A stretch of DNA of 14,298 bases from an uncultured Spirochaetales bacterium (lineage in GTDB: Bacteria > UBP6 > UBA1177), in contig CACZFE010000017.1 in assembly GCA_902780365.1 (NCBI GenBank), positions 1-14,298 of the forward strand. The letters run 5' to 3'. Positions within the stretch are counted from its first letter, which is position 1; the number at the start of each line of letters is the position of its first letter. Below the pieces are notes generated by a model, which saw only the letters and a program-made list of their open reading frames with translations, was not told the origin of the DNA and did no database searches. The position numbers and the translations under genes were made by a program. Shown one piece after another: positions 1-7,805 of this stretch.

Positions 1-62
1 TAGCTATACCTCAAACACCCTGATTATAAGCTTTTCATCACCGCCGATCATGACGTATTTTA

Positions 63-95
63 TTGAATTTATTTTCAAAATTCCTAAAATATAAC
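63..95 (+). promoter_or_regulatory. candidate sigma70-type promoter for the lipoprotein gene
   Basis: TTGAAT at 63-68 lies 16 nt before TAAAAT at 85-90, an acceptable -35/-10 pair. An overlapping TATAAC at 90-95 is a second possible -10. A run of six T (97-102) follows at once. The start codon is at 126, so the leader would be short. Assigned by eye from consensus only; the region is AT-rich, so chance matches are likely. Confidence 0.35.
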
Positions 96-125
96 GTTTT
101 TTATTTGTCGTCTCAGGAGTAACTC

Positions 126-3100
126 ATGAAAAAACTCATTCTTTTCCTTATCGCTCTGATATTTTTAGTCGTTTCGTGCAGCGGCTCTAAAAAAGCGGAA
201 AACGATGCGGATTTAATGCCGGATGAAGACGGCATCAATGACGAAGATGCAGTTGAGCCGGATGAATATGAAGAAGCGGATGACGAGGAAGAAAATGATG
301 AAGATGATGAAAATGAAGACAAAATAGATGAGGGAAATCCGTGCAGCTTTATTATGAACTCCAACGGCAAATATACCGGCATCTCAAATGAAAAATTCAA
401 ATGCGGCTGCAACGAAGGTTACTTCTGGGCAAATCCAGGCTGCAAAAAAACGACTTACGCAAATATCTGCACTGGTCAGACGCAGTGTTGCGCCAATTCG
501 GGAGAGATCGAATGCCCGGAACCCGGTGAGGATTTCTACGGGCAGGATCCGCAGTATGCGGCTCTTGGTTACTGTACGAAAAGTAGTTTTAAAATCGACA
601 AATCAGTTAAAAATGAGGAAACAGTCAAGGACGAGAATCTTAAAATCGAATGGATGAGAAAAAGTTCTGAATCAAAATACACTTGGGAAGAAGCAGTTGA
701 ATACTGCGAAAATCTGGAATACGGCGGGCATGACGACTGGCGGCTTCCGAAACCGAAAGAGATGCTTTTCTCAACTTTGTCTCTCAATATGCTTGATACC
801 GACAGAAATTTTTGGAGCGGGACACCTGAGCATTCTGACAATACTGAAGCATGGGGACTTTACAACAACGGAGAAGAGATAACCATCAGGACATGGTCAA
901 AAACCGGCTCGTTTTATGTCCGCTGCGTAAGGGAACAAAGTCCGGCAGAACCCGTGTTCAAGGTTTTTGAAATAGCCGGAGATAAAATAGTTCGCGATAT
1001 GGACAGCGGTCTTGCATGGATAGAAAAACCCGTAAAAGCCTCATCGTGGAAGGATTCGCTTGCCTACTGCGAGAACCTTGACTATGCCGGATTTTCAGAC
1101 TGGAGAATCCCCAACATACACGAACTTATCTCGATTACGGATCACGGAAAATCAAATCCGGCGACAGCTTTTCCTGATGCGGACAGCAGTTTTGCCAAAG
1201 ATATGATTTCATCTACGACATACCGCTATACATGGGGAGATTTCAGTAAGTCATTCAAAAACATCTCATTTGATACAGGAAGAAACGACAGAGCACTGAA
1301 ACAACAGGATACCGGTTTTTACTATTATGCGCTGTGCGTCCGAAACGAACCGTGTAAGAAAAACTACTGGTGGAACGGCGAAAAATGCATTAAAGATTCA
1401 GGCTGTGTTGGCAATCCGTGCAACAACGATGAACATTCAAACGGTATTTGCACAACTGTTCATTTGGAAAAATATTCGTGCGGTTGTGTAGAAAAATATT
1501 TCTGGAACGGAGAAAAATGCGTTTCGCAGTGCAACCCTAACCTGTGCATGGATGACAAAAATTCAACCGGAGAATGCAAGGCTCCTGATATCGACACGCA
1601 TGAATGCGTCTGCATTGACGGTTATTTCTGGGATGGTGAAAAATGCGTTAATCCGTGTGACGGAGTTTCCTGCAGTCAGTTTGAGCACGGTGCAGGAAAA
1701 TGCAGAACAGATAACGCTTTCACGTTCAGATGTGATTGTGATGAAGGTTACTGGTGGTGGGGACAGAACAAAGGCTGCATTGAAAGAAAGCCGGATACCG
1801 CAAACATCTGCACCGGCCAGACAAAATGTTATAACACGGAAGAGGAGATCGACTTCCCTGCACAAGGAGAAGACTTCTTCGGGCAGGATGCATACTATGC
1901 CGATCTCGGATACTGCGCACCGCATAATTTCTCGATAGATGATTCGGTTGAAAACGAAAAAACAGTCATTGACAACAATACAGGTCTTGAATGGCAGCAG
2001 ACATTTTCCTCATACTCGGAAAATTACTGCGAAGATCTCATTTACGGCAGTCACAACGACTGGCGGCTTCCCACAATACTGGAACTTCAGACGATCGTTG
2101 ACAACGGAAAAGCCACTCCTGCGATAGATACCGCATATTTCCCGAATACACCATCTGCAAATTTCTGGACTTCGTCATGGAGCTATTCTGTATCAACTTC
2201 AGGAGGACCGCACGATCCCTGGCAGATGGATTATACAGCAATGTATTGGAGAGTTGATTTTTCTATCGGTATGTCGTGGTATTCATCTTCGCCCATGAAT
2301 GCTTATGTCCGCTGCGTCAGAGGGGAAAGATTAGCCGACGTTACATTTGATATCTTTGTAGGCAGTAACGGGAAAAATGCCGACATAACTTTCGATTCAC
2401 AAGGAACTTTGATCTGGCAGGCAGGAACAAAATCCTACGGATGGCAGAATGCACTTAAATACTGCAAGAATCTGAAACTTGGAGGACTTTCCAACTGGAG
2501 ACTTCCGAACAAAAATGAGCTGATCAAGTATTTTTCTCCATGCGGCTCATATAAGGTCGATTATTGGACGGGTTATGATCACTCCTACTATCCGGCAAAA
2601 TATCAATGGTCATCCACATCATTGCACAACAATCCGAAAGAAGCATGGGTAGTCCAGTACAAAGACTGTCTGGGAGGTCTTCATCTTGACGTCCACAAAG
2701 ACAAAACAGATGCCTTCCATACGCGCTGTGTCACCGACAATCCCTGTCCCAAAGGCGAAATATGGAACGGTGAAACCTGCGTGAAAGAAAACCCGTGCGA
2801 ACCGAACCCATGCAAAGAGATGTATTACATAACCGGAAACTGCATTATAAGCTCAAAAGAAACTAACGGCTATTTCTGCGAATGTTCGGAAAATTCGTTC
2901 TGGAGTTCCGATGAAAAGAGATGCATCCGAACCTGCGAAGGAAGAAACCCGTGCATATACGATGCATCACATACCGACCAACAATGCTACGAAGACGAAA
3001 AAGGGGAATTCTACTGCGGCTGCGTTGAGCTTTACTACTGGAACTCAGAAAAGCACACTTGCTCTAAAAAATGTGACTCCGATCCGTGTGCCGACAAAGA

Positions 3101-3335
3101 AAACAGCGACGGACACTGTTCCGATGACACAGAACACGGTTATGTGTGCGGCTGTATCGACGGATATGTGTGGTTGCCGTTTTATGATATGTGCTACGAA
3201 AATTTGTGTATTTCTGATCCATGCGAAAATATCGAAAATTCCGACGGAACATGCGAAATAAACGAATATCTCGGTCGAAAATGCGGATGTATTGAAGGTT
3301 ATACCTGGAATTTCTCGGATGGAGAATGCCGATGA
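126..3335 (+). CDS. surface lipoprotein with four DUF1566 domains and EGF-like cysteine repeats
   Basis: Predicted outer-membrane or surface lipoprotein of 1069 residues, probably with an adhesive or binding role; no catalytic motif is visible. AGGAG at 115-119, 6 nt before the ATG, supports the start. Residues 1-17 are a signal peptide ending in the lipobox V-V-S-C, with Cys18 the lipidated residue and Ser at +2, which in Gram-negatives favours the outer membrane. Residues about 22-70 are an Asp/Glu-rich linker, followed by a cysteine unit (C73-C106). Then come two tandem modules, starting at residues 112 and 559. Each opens with N-I-C-T-G-Q-T and G-Q-D motifs and contains two DUF1566 (PF07603-type) domains with the DWR(L/I)P signature at W205, W326, W646 and W791. 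These domains end in CVR/CVT at C267, C404, C730 and C868. Three EGF-like units close module A (about 427-551) and four close module B (about 884-1068); each has a C-x-C and W-N-G-x-x-C pattern. The ligand is unknown. Its stop codon overlaps the start of a broken paralog. Confidence 0.9.
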   Translation: MKKLILFLIALIFLVVSCSGSKKAENDADLMPDEDGINDEDAVEPDEYEEADDEEENDEDDENEDKIDEGNPCSFIMNSNGKYTGISNEKFKCGCNEGYFWANPGCKKTTYANICTGQTQCCANSGEIECPEPGEDFYGQDPQYAALGYCTKSSFKIDKSVKNEETVKDENLKIEWMRKSSESKYTWEEAVEYCENLEYGGHDDWRLPKPKEMLFSTLSLNMLDTDRNFWSGTPEHSDNTEAWGLYNNGEEITIRTWSKTGSFYVRCVREQSPAEPVFKVFEIAGDKIVRDMDSGLAWIEKPVKASSWKDSLAYCENLDYAGFSDWRIPNIHELISITDHGKSNPATAFPDADSSFAKDMISSTTYRYTWGDFSKSFKNISFDTGRNDRALKQQDTGFYYYALCVRNEPCKKNYWWNGEKCIKDSGCVGNPCNNDEHSNGICTTVHLEKYSCGCVEKYFWNGEKCVSQCNPNLCMDDKNSTGECKAPDIDTHECVCIDGYFWDGEKCVNPCDGVSCSQFEHGAGKCRTDNAFTFRCDCDEGYWWWGQNKGCIERKPDTANICTGQTKCYNTEEEIDFPAQGEDFFGQDAYYADLGYCAPHNFSIDDSVENEKTVIDNNTGLEWQQTFSSYSENYCEDLIYGSHNDWRLPTILELQTIVDNGKATPAIDTAYFPNTPSANFWTSSWSYSVSTSGGPHDPWQMDYTAMYWRVDFSIGMSWYSSSPMNAYVRCVRGERLADVTFDIFVGSNGKNADITFDSQGTLIWQAGTKSYGWQNALKYCKNLKLGGLSNWRLPNKNELIKYFSPCGSYKVDYWTGYDHSYYPAKYQWSSTSLHNNPKEAWVVQYKDCLGGLHLDVHKDKTDAFHTRCVTDNPCPKGEIWNGETCVKENPCEPNPCKEMYYITGNCIISSKETNGYFCECSENSFWSSDEKRCIRTCEGRNPCIYDASHTDQQCYEDEKGEFYCGCVELYYWNSEKHTCSKKCDSDPCADKENSDGHCSDDTEHGYVCGCIDGYVWLPFYDMCYENLCISDPCENIENSDGTCEINEYLGRKCGCIEGYTWNFSDGECR
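459..1797 (+). repeat. module A of an internal tandem duplication in the lipoprotein gene
   Basis: Codes for residues 112 to about 557: the T-G-Q-T/G-Q-D segment, DUF1566 domains 1 and 2, one short and three full EGF-like units. It aligns in order with module B starting at 1800. Identity is high at protein level around the signature motifs and locally exact at DNA level: the 16-nt string ACGACTGGCGGCTTCC occurs at 733-748 and again at 2056-2071. Boundaries are approximate. Confidence 0.7.
1800..3332 (+). repeat. module B of an internal tandem duplication in the lipoprotein gene
   Basis: Codes for residues 559-1069: the same T-G-Q-T/G-Q-D segment, DUF1566 domains 3 and 4, one short and four full EGF-like units, one more full unit than module A. 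The pieces follow the same order as in module A, so a duplication of a whole multi-domain block is the simplest reading. The differing number of EGF-like units suggests later gain or loss. Boundaries are approximate. Confidence 0.7.
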
Positions 3336-3382
3336 AAAAACTCCTTCTTCTACTTATCACTCATTTATTGGAAAACCGTTAA
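3332..3382 (+). pseudogene. 5' remnant of a paralogous lipoprotein gene (signal-peptide stub)
   Basis: An ATG at 3332 overlaps the TGA of the preceding gene as ATGA. It opens a 16-codon frame, MKKLLLLLITHLLENR, then TAA at 3380-3382. The first ten codons closely match the first ten of the lipoprotein gene at 126 at DNA level as well (ATGAAAAAACTC, then CTTATC). It looks like the start of a second lipoprotein in the same transcription unit, broken inside the signal peptide. No lipobox cysteine is reached. The break coincides with the first copy of a 14-nt direct repeat. Confidence 0.6.
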
Positions 3383-3414
3383 ATTTCGCCGAAAAATTCA
3401 TGGAAAACCGTTAA
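3369..3414 (+). repeat. 14-nt direct repeat, two copies
   Basis: TGGAAAACCGTTAA is present at 3369-3382 and, identically, at 3401-3414, with 18 nt between the copies. The first copy supplies the stop codon that ends the broken signal-peptide stub. The second contains, on the minus strand, the stop codon of a short protein-like frame. The repeat sits exactly where the lipoprotein-like sequence ends, so it may mark a recombination or insertion junction. No similar copy was noticed elsewhere in the window. Confidence 0.75.
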
Positions 3415-3465
3415 CCTTGTGCTATTTCAGCTGTGATTTCAGGTGCTTTTACTTCTTGAGCAAAA

Positions 3466-3630
3466 ATGCAGAAGTTGGTGAAAATTTCGTTTATCCCGAT
3501 GGATTGGGAAAGTGCGATCGAACACTGCAAAGAATTGAAGGAATCTAATGCATGCGGATATTCAGACTGGCATCTGCCTGCGATCGACGAATTGAAAACA
3601 ATCATTATAGGACGCAGTTTTCTAAAGTAA
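3466..3630 (+). pseudogene. orphan DUF1566 fragment of a decayed lipoprotein gene
   Basis: A 54-codon open frame. Codons from about 3484 give a clear partial DUF1566 domain: M-D-W-E-S-A-I-E-H-C-K-E-L, then G-Y-S-D-W-H-L-P and D-E-L-K-T-I-I, matching the W..A..YC..L and DWRLP..EL pattern of the four domains in the upstream lipoprotein. It has no signal peptide, no convincing ribosome binding site, and lacks the second half of the domain with the terminal C-V-R. It is best read as an internal piece of the gene whose first codons lie at 3332, the middle and end having been deleted. The 83 bases between the two pieces (3383-3465) hold no lipoprotein-like coding sequence. Confidence 0.65.
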
Positions 3631-3634
3631 AAAT

Positions 3635-3683
3635 ATAACTTTTTTATAAATTCGTGCTATAAAGGCGCGCTTTATTGTTTTTT
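3635..3683 (+). promoter_or_regulatory. candidate promoter of the dikinase-like gene, overlapping a small hairpin
   Basis: TATAAA at 3658-3663 is a good -10, followed by the GC-only discriminator GGCGCGC (3664-3670) and a T-rich stretch ending in six T (3678-3683). The -35 is weak (around 3635-3640). The same bases can fold as ATAAAG / 5-nt loop / CTTTAT (3659-3675) in front of the T run, so a weak intrinsic terminator for upstream transcription is an alternative or additional reading. Similarity to the motif at 10378-10397 favours the promoter. Confidence 0.4.
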
Positions 3684-3719
3684 AAACTTTTAAGAAATTT
3701 TTATATTCTGGAGGTTCCT

Positions 3720-6700
3720 ATGTCAGGCGTTATAAAGACTTCTGAGGCTTTGAAAGTCAATCTTGCGGAAACTTTTGTCGCTTCTTACGAGTTTTCGGAG
3801 CAGGAAAAATTCATTCTCGGCGCTGTTGAAAAACATCCGCTCCTTGAAAAAAGGATGAGAACTTTCTTTCTCGAACTCAACCATCCGTTTCCCAATTTTA
3901 CCGAAGTTATTGAGGCTTACCGCTGGATAACGCTTGAAAACATGTGGGTTTTTGCGGAACTTCCGGAAAGTAGCGAACTCTTCAAAATGCTTGGCGGATA
4001 CTTCATGCAGATCTTTTCGCAGAAGCTTGATATCCCGCAGCGCAACAGGCTCCGCCAGACGATTTTCAACGTTCTCGAACTCCTTTACAAGATCCTTCAG
4101 AGCAACAAAATTTCAGACGAAGTTTTCAATTCCTATCTCGATATCGCCGACACGGTCCTCGCTGACGGCAACGAAGGTCTGATGGAGGCTTCGAGCTCGC
4201 TCAAGAAATATGTCGCGGAGATCTGCAAAGACGCGCGTTTCAGCGAGAGGATCTTCAAAATGCTCAAGCGTGTCATGAAGATAAATCTCGGCTATTGGAA
4301 AAACGTCCAGTCTTTTGCCGACTGGCTTGAAAACAGGAAAATAGAGCACGGCGACGAGGCTCTTGAGATCGAAAACGCGATCCTTTCGCAGTTCCCGCCA
4401 GAGCTTTTCACAGAGTGCGAGGAGGGGATAGAAAAGGCTGAAAAGTGCGAGGATTTCTTCAAACTTCCGGACTACACTTTTTTTACCGACAGATTCCGTA
4501 ACACGATCGACTTCATCCCGACGCCGATATGCAAAATCTACTACATTTTCTACCTTCTCGACTTCTCTTCGATGGAAAGTCTGCGCGAATACCTTCTTTT
4601 CGACCTCAACAGAACTTTGAAAATAGTTTCGATCGACGATGCCGGCGAGGCGAAACGCTTCATTTCACGCATGTTCGACTTCTTCAAACCGGTCCGCGAG
4701 CTTTTCCAGAGCGCGATCCTCGACTGCGTTAAAACTTTGGGAAAAGAGATCTTGAAACGGGGCAGCGCAGAGATCTGCGACCACTTTTTCGATGCAGTGA
4801 TCCGCTTCGGATTTGTTTATCCCGAGCTCAAGGGCGTCAACTCCGACTGGCAGATGATCGTCGACAAAAACCACGTCAAAAACATCAGGACTTGGCTTGA
4901 AATAATCGAAGTAAACCCCTCGAAAAGCACGAAACTTCTCTCGGCTCTGCTCGTAAACCTCAGGATCGGCGGCGTTTTCATTTCCGATACCGACCTTTTC
5001 CAGAGCGATGTCACGAAGTTCCTCAACAGCCAGATCGCGCCGGCATACCACATCGCGCGTCAGATCGCAGTTCTTTTCCCGGTTTACTTCAACGAAATCG
5101 GAGCGGAAGGCGAACTTCGCAAAATTTCGACCGCGATCGATGAGATCTGCCACAGAAAAGATCTCCTTACACACTTTTTGAGAAAGCAGATCCACGCCGA
5201 GAGCAACAATACCCACATCCAGCTTGCGAAAGACGTCTTCATTTTCTGGCTCACCGGCAAAAAAGAGCATCTCAAAAACAAAATTCCGGATGAAATCTAC
5301 GAAACTCTCGAACCAGCCGGCGAGATGTATGAAGGTTTGCACGAAGTCGCACGCTTCGTCACAAACAAAGCCGGCGGCGACTACGAAACGCTGTTCACGA
5401 TGAAACCTGCGGAAGTCGAGAAAATAATCGCCGATTTCGGAGCCGGGCACGAGGTTGAGCAGAAGAAAGTGGGATATCTTTTCACAATTTATCTTCTTCT
5501 TAAAGAAAAGTATTACCTCAATCCCGGTGATATAGCTAAAAAACTTAAAAAAATCACATACATACATCAGGCGACAATAGACGAGTTCGAAGCTGCGATG
5601 AATGCCAAGGACTGGAAAAACTCGGTCAGGATCGCATTCAAAATCATGTCTGCGCTCAAAAAGACAGTTCTTTCGGAAGAACAGACCGAAGGAGTCGAAA
5701 ACATCTACTACAAACGCCACATCGCGATAGGAATTCCTTCGATGTACGGCGAATACCGCGAGCCTAAATTCGAGGCTTTAGGTATGATCTACAGAATGGA
5801 GCAGCTCGTTTCCACGATGGTCGAAAAGCTTGTCTCCACGACCAAACTTCCTTATGTTTCAGCCGACAACCTGAGAGAAACCTGCGAGATACTCGAACTT
5901 TTCAGAGAAGGCCTGGAGCTCGGCGGTATCACGAGCGAAAGTTTCAATTCCGACCTCAAAATGCTGGAATACAGTCTTGTTTCCTCAAGTTTCTCGCTGC
6001 ACCAGTACACCAATATTTTCGAGTTCTTTGCTGAGGATCTGAGCAAGATCGTTTACGACTATTTCCTCGGGATCCACGATTCGAACCTAAAAATCGTCCT
6101 CGAACAGTATATCGAAAAGCACAATCTCACCGTTTCATCGGAAAAGGATAAAGAGAAGATCATCCACAAAAAAAGCGAGGAATTCTACCGCGACATCATT
6201 TCATCGTCGTTCCTCATGCAGCAGATCGACAGTCTGATAAACTACCTTCTTTCGATCCTGCACGGCATTCCGAAGAGTCTGACGCAGGAAGACATTCACA
6301 TGATCATGACATATAAGCGCAAGTCGATAATTTCCGAAATCGACAAAAAGGATGATGAACTCGACAACCAGGTCTTCTTCGGCGCGAAAGGTTATTTCCT
6401 GAAAAAGATCAAGTCGTACGGAATGCCCGTTCCGCACGGTTTCATCCTCACGACCGAGCTTTTCAGGCGTCGCGAGGCTTTGATGAAGCACCCCGAGATC
6501 GAAAAGGAGATATACACCACGATTTCCGACGCTCTGGGGGTTCTTGAGGAAAAAACAGGACTTCAGTACGGAAATCCGAACAATCCGCTCATGCTTTCGG
6601 TCAGAAGCGGCTCGGCGATGTCGATGCCCGGCGCGATGAACACTTTCCTCAATGTCGGAATGAACGACGAATTTGTCGAACAGCTTGCCAAAAAGGAAAA

Positions 6701-7802
6701 CTACGGCTGGACTTCCTGGGACTGCTACCGCCGTCTGATCCAGACCTGGGGCATGAATTTCGGTATCGACAGAGACCTTTTCGACAAAGTCATCGCTGAT
6801 TTCAAGAAAGTTTACGGGGTAGAGAAGAAGATCGGTTTCAAACCTGAAGTAATGAAGGAAATAGCCCGTGAATACATGAAGATCCTGAAAAGCCAGAACG
6901 TTGTCTTCGAGCAGAATCTCCACAAACAGCTTTTCACTTCGATTCAGGCGGTCTTCGATTCGTGGAACTCGCGCCGAGCCTTGGTTTACCGCGACAAGCT
7001 CCACATCGCAAGCGAGTGGGGAACCGCTGTTATCGTTCAGAAAATGGTGCTCGGAAACATCAACTACGACTCCGGAACTGGCGTTGTTTTCACCCGTGAG
7101 CCCAACGGACGCGGAAGAAAAGTCTGCCTTTACGGTGATTTCGTAATGTGTTCTCAGGGCGAGGATATCGTCGGCGGTCTAGTGCATCCATATCCTGTTT
7201 CTGAAAAGCAGAGGAACAACATGAAAAATGCTCCGGAAATCAGTATGGAAAAAGATTTCCCTGAAATATATTCGACGCTTAATGAAATTTCCAACGAACT
7301 CATCAATAAGCGCGGTTTCGGTCATCAGGAGATAGAGTTCACCTTCGAAACATCGAAGAAAAAAGACCTTCACATACTCCAGATCCGCTCCTACCACCAG
7401 AACGACCTCATGCAGGAAGAGCTTGTTCCTGACAATCTTACGGTGATAGGCGAGGGAACAGGTATCGGCAACAACGTCCTCACAGGCAGAGTCGTCTTCT
7501 CGATGGAGGATATCGAAAAGTGCAAACAGCTCTATCCGGGCGAAAAGATCATCGTTATGCGTCCCGACACGGTCAGCGACGATATCGACATGATTTTCGA
7601 AGCCGACGGGCTTCTCACTTCCCGCGGCGGAGCAACATCTCACGCGGCTGTAACGGCAGTCAGACTCGGCAAGATCGGAGTCGTCAACTGCAAGTCGCTC
7701 GTCCTTGACGAGATCAACAAAACCTTCACCTTCGGCGGCGATACAAGAAAAGTTCTCAGCACACTCACGATCGACGGAAGAAGAGGATTTATCTACGGGT
7801 AA
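3720..7802 (+). CDS. dikinase-like protein: unknown helical N-terminus, PPDK-type ATP-grasp and phosphohistidine domains, no PEP barrel
   Basis: 1360 residues from the ATG at 3720, chosen because GGAGG lies at 3710-3714, 5 nt upstream; an in-frame TTG at 3675 has no comparable site. Residues 1 to about 880 are mostly helical in character and match no family I recognise. From residue 885 the protein follows pyruvate phosphate dikinase and PEP synthase. It has the glycine-rich G-A-K-G start, S-V-R-S-G with Arg962 and M-P-G (969-971). It also has G-T-A-V-I-V-Q-K-M-V (1101-1110), G-V-V-F-T-R-E (1121-1127) and a G-E-D-I-V-G-G segment near 1147. A swivel domain follows, with R-G-G-A-T-S-H-A-A-V and the phospho-accepting His1308. 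The chain ends with I-D-G-R-R-G-F-I-Y-G, the normal end of the swivel, so the PEP/pyruvate barrel is absent rather than cut off. By family knowledge it should move phosphate from ATP to His1308; the final acceptor is unknown. It probably has its own promoter and is cytosolic. Confidence 0.85.
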   Translation: MSGVIKTSEALKVNLAETFVASYEFSEQEKFILGAVEKHPLLEKRMRTFFLELNHPFPNFTEVIEAYRWITLENMWVFAELPESSELFKMLGGYFMQIFSQKLDIPQRNRLRQTIFNVLELLYKILQSNKISDEVFNSYLDIADTVLADGNEGLMEASSSLKKYVAEICKDARFSERIFKMLKRVMKINLGYWKNVQSFADWLENRKIEHGDEALEIENAILSQFPPELFTECEEGIEKAEKCEDFFKLPDYTFFTDRFRNTIDFIPTPICKIYYIFYLLDFSSMESLREYLLFDLNRTLKIVSIDDAGEAKRFISRMFDFFKPVRELFQSAILDCVKTLGKEILKRGSAEICDHFFDAVIRFGFVYPELKGVNSDWQMIVDKNHVKNIRTWLEIIEVNPSKSTKLLSALLVNLRIGGVFISDTDLFQSDVTKFLNSQIAPAYHIARQIAVLFPVYFNEIGAEGELRKISTAIDEICHRKDLLTHFLRKQIHAESNNTHIQLAKDVFIFWLTGKKEHLKNKIPDEIYETLEPAGEMYEGLHEVARFVTNKAGGDYETLFTMKPAEVEKIIADFGAGHEVEQKKVGYLFTIYLLLKEKYYLNPGDIAKKLKKITYIHQATIDEFEAAMNAKDWKNSVRIAFKIMSALKKTVLSEEQTEGVENIYYKRHIAIGIPSMYGEYREPKFEALGMIYRMEQLVSTMVEKLVSTTKLPYVSADNLRETCEILELFREGLELGGITSESFNSDLKMLEYSLVSSSFSLHQYTNIFEFFAEDLSKIVYDYFLGIHDSNLKIVLEQYIEKHNLTVSSEKDKEKIIHKKSEEFYRDIISSSFLMQQIDSLINYLLSILHGIPKSLTQEDIHMIMTYKRKSIISEIDKKDDELDNQVFFGAKGYFLKKIKSYGMPVPHGFILTTELFRRREALMKHPEIEKEIYTTISDALGVLEEKTGLQYGNPNNPLMLSVRSGSAMSMPGAMNTFLNVGMNDEFVEQLAKKENYGWTSWDCYRRLIQTWGMNFGIDRDLFDKVIADFKKVYGVEKKIGFKPEVMKEIAREYMKILKSQNVVFEQNLHKQLFTSIQAVFDSWNSRRALVYRDKLHIASEWGTAVIVQKMVLGNINYDSGTGVVFTREPNGRGRKVCLYGDFVMCSQGEDIVGGLVHPYPVSEKQRNNMKNAPEISMEKDFPEIYSTLNEISNELINKRGFGHQEIEFTFETSKKKDLHILQIRSYHQNDLMQEELVPDNLTVIGEGTGIGNNVLTGRVVFSMEDIEKCKQLYPGEKIIVMRPDTVSDDIDMIFEADGLLTSRGGATSHAAVTAVRLGKIGVVNCKSLVLDEINKTFTFGGDTRKVLSTLTIDGRRGFIYG

Positions 7803-7805
7803 GAA

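Noticed and set aside
1..66. Plus-strand reading L-Y-L-K-H-P-D-Y-K-L-F ending at 66, as the tail of an upstream gene
   Set aside because: The frame is already closed by a TAG at bases 1-3, leaving only 20 codons, and the opposite strand is equally open.
1362..1646. Recurrent short DNA motif around TGGAACGGAGAAAAATGC suggesting a repeat array
   Set aside because: The copies are spaced by EGF-like units and stay in frame, so protein-level repetition explains them; there are no uniform spacers as in CRISPR.
3411..3605. 64-codon minus-strand frame as a whole gene
   Set aside because: Its first two-thirds is antisense to the DUF1566 fragment and not protein-like. Only the last 20 or so codons are of interest and are reported as a possible insertion-sequence tail.
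3675..3719. Upstream TTG start adding 15 residues to the dikinase-like protein
   Set aside because: No ribosome binding site precedes it and it falls inside the candidate promoter and T-run; the ATG at 3720 has GGAGG 5 nt upstream.
4665..5720. 351-codon open frame on the minus strand opposite the dikinase-like gene
   Set aside because: It is fully antisense to a gene with clear domains and a strong ribosome binding site. Its composition (rich in F, D, V, R) is what the opposite strand of GAN/AAN-rich coding sequence gives, and it shows no motif or start signal.
6201..7004. 267-codon minus-strand open frame
   Set aside because: It lies opposite the ATP-grasp domain of the dikinase-like gene and has no recognisable features of its own.
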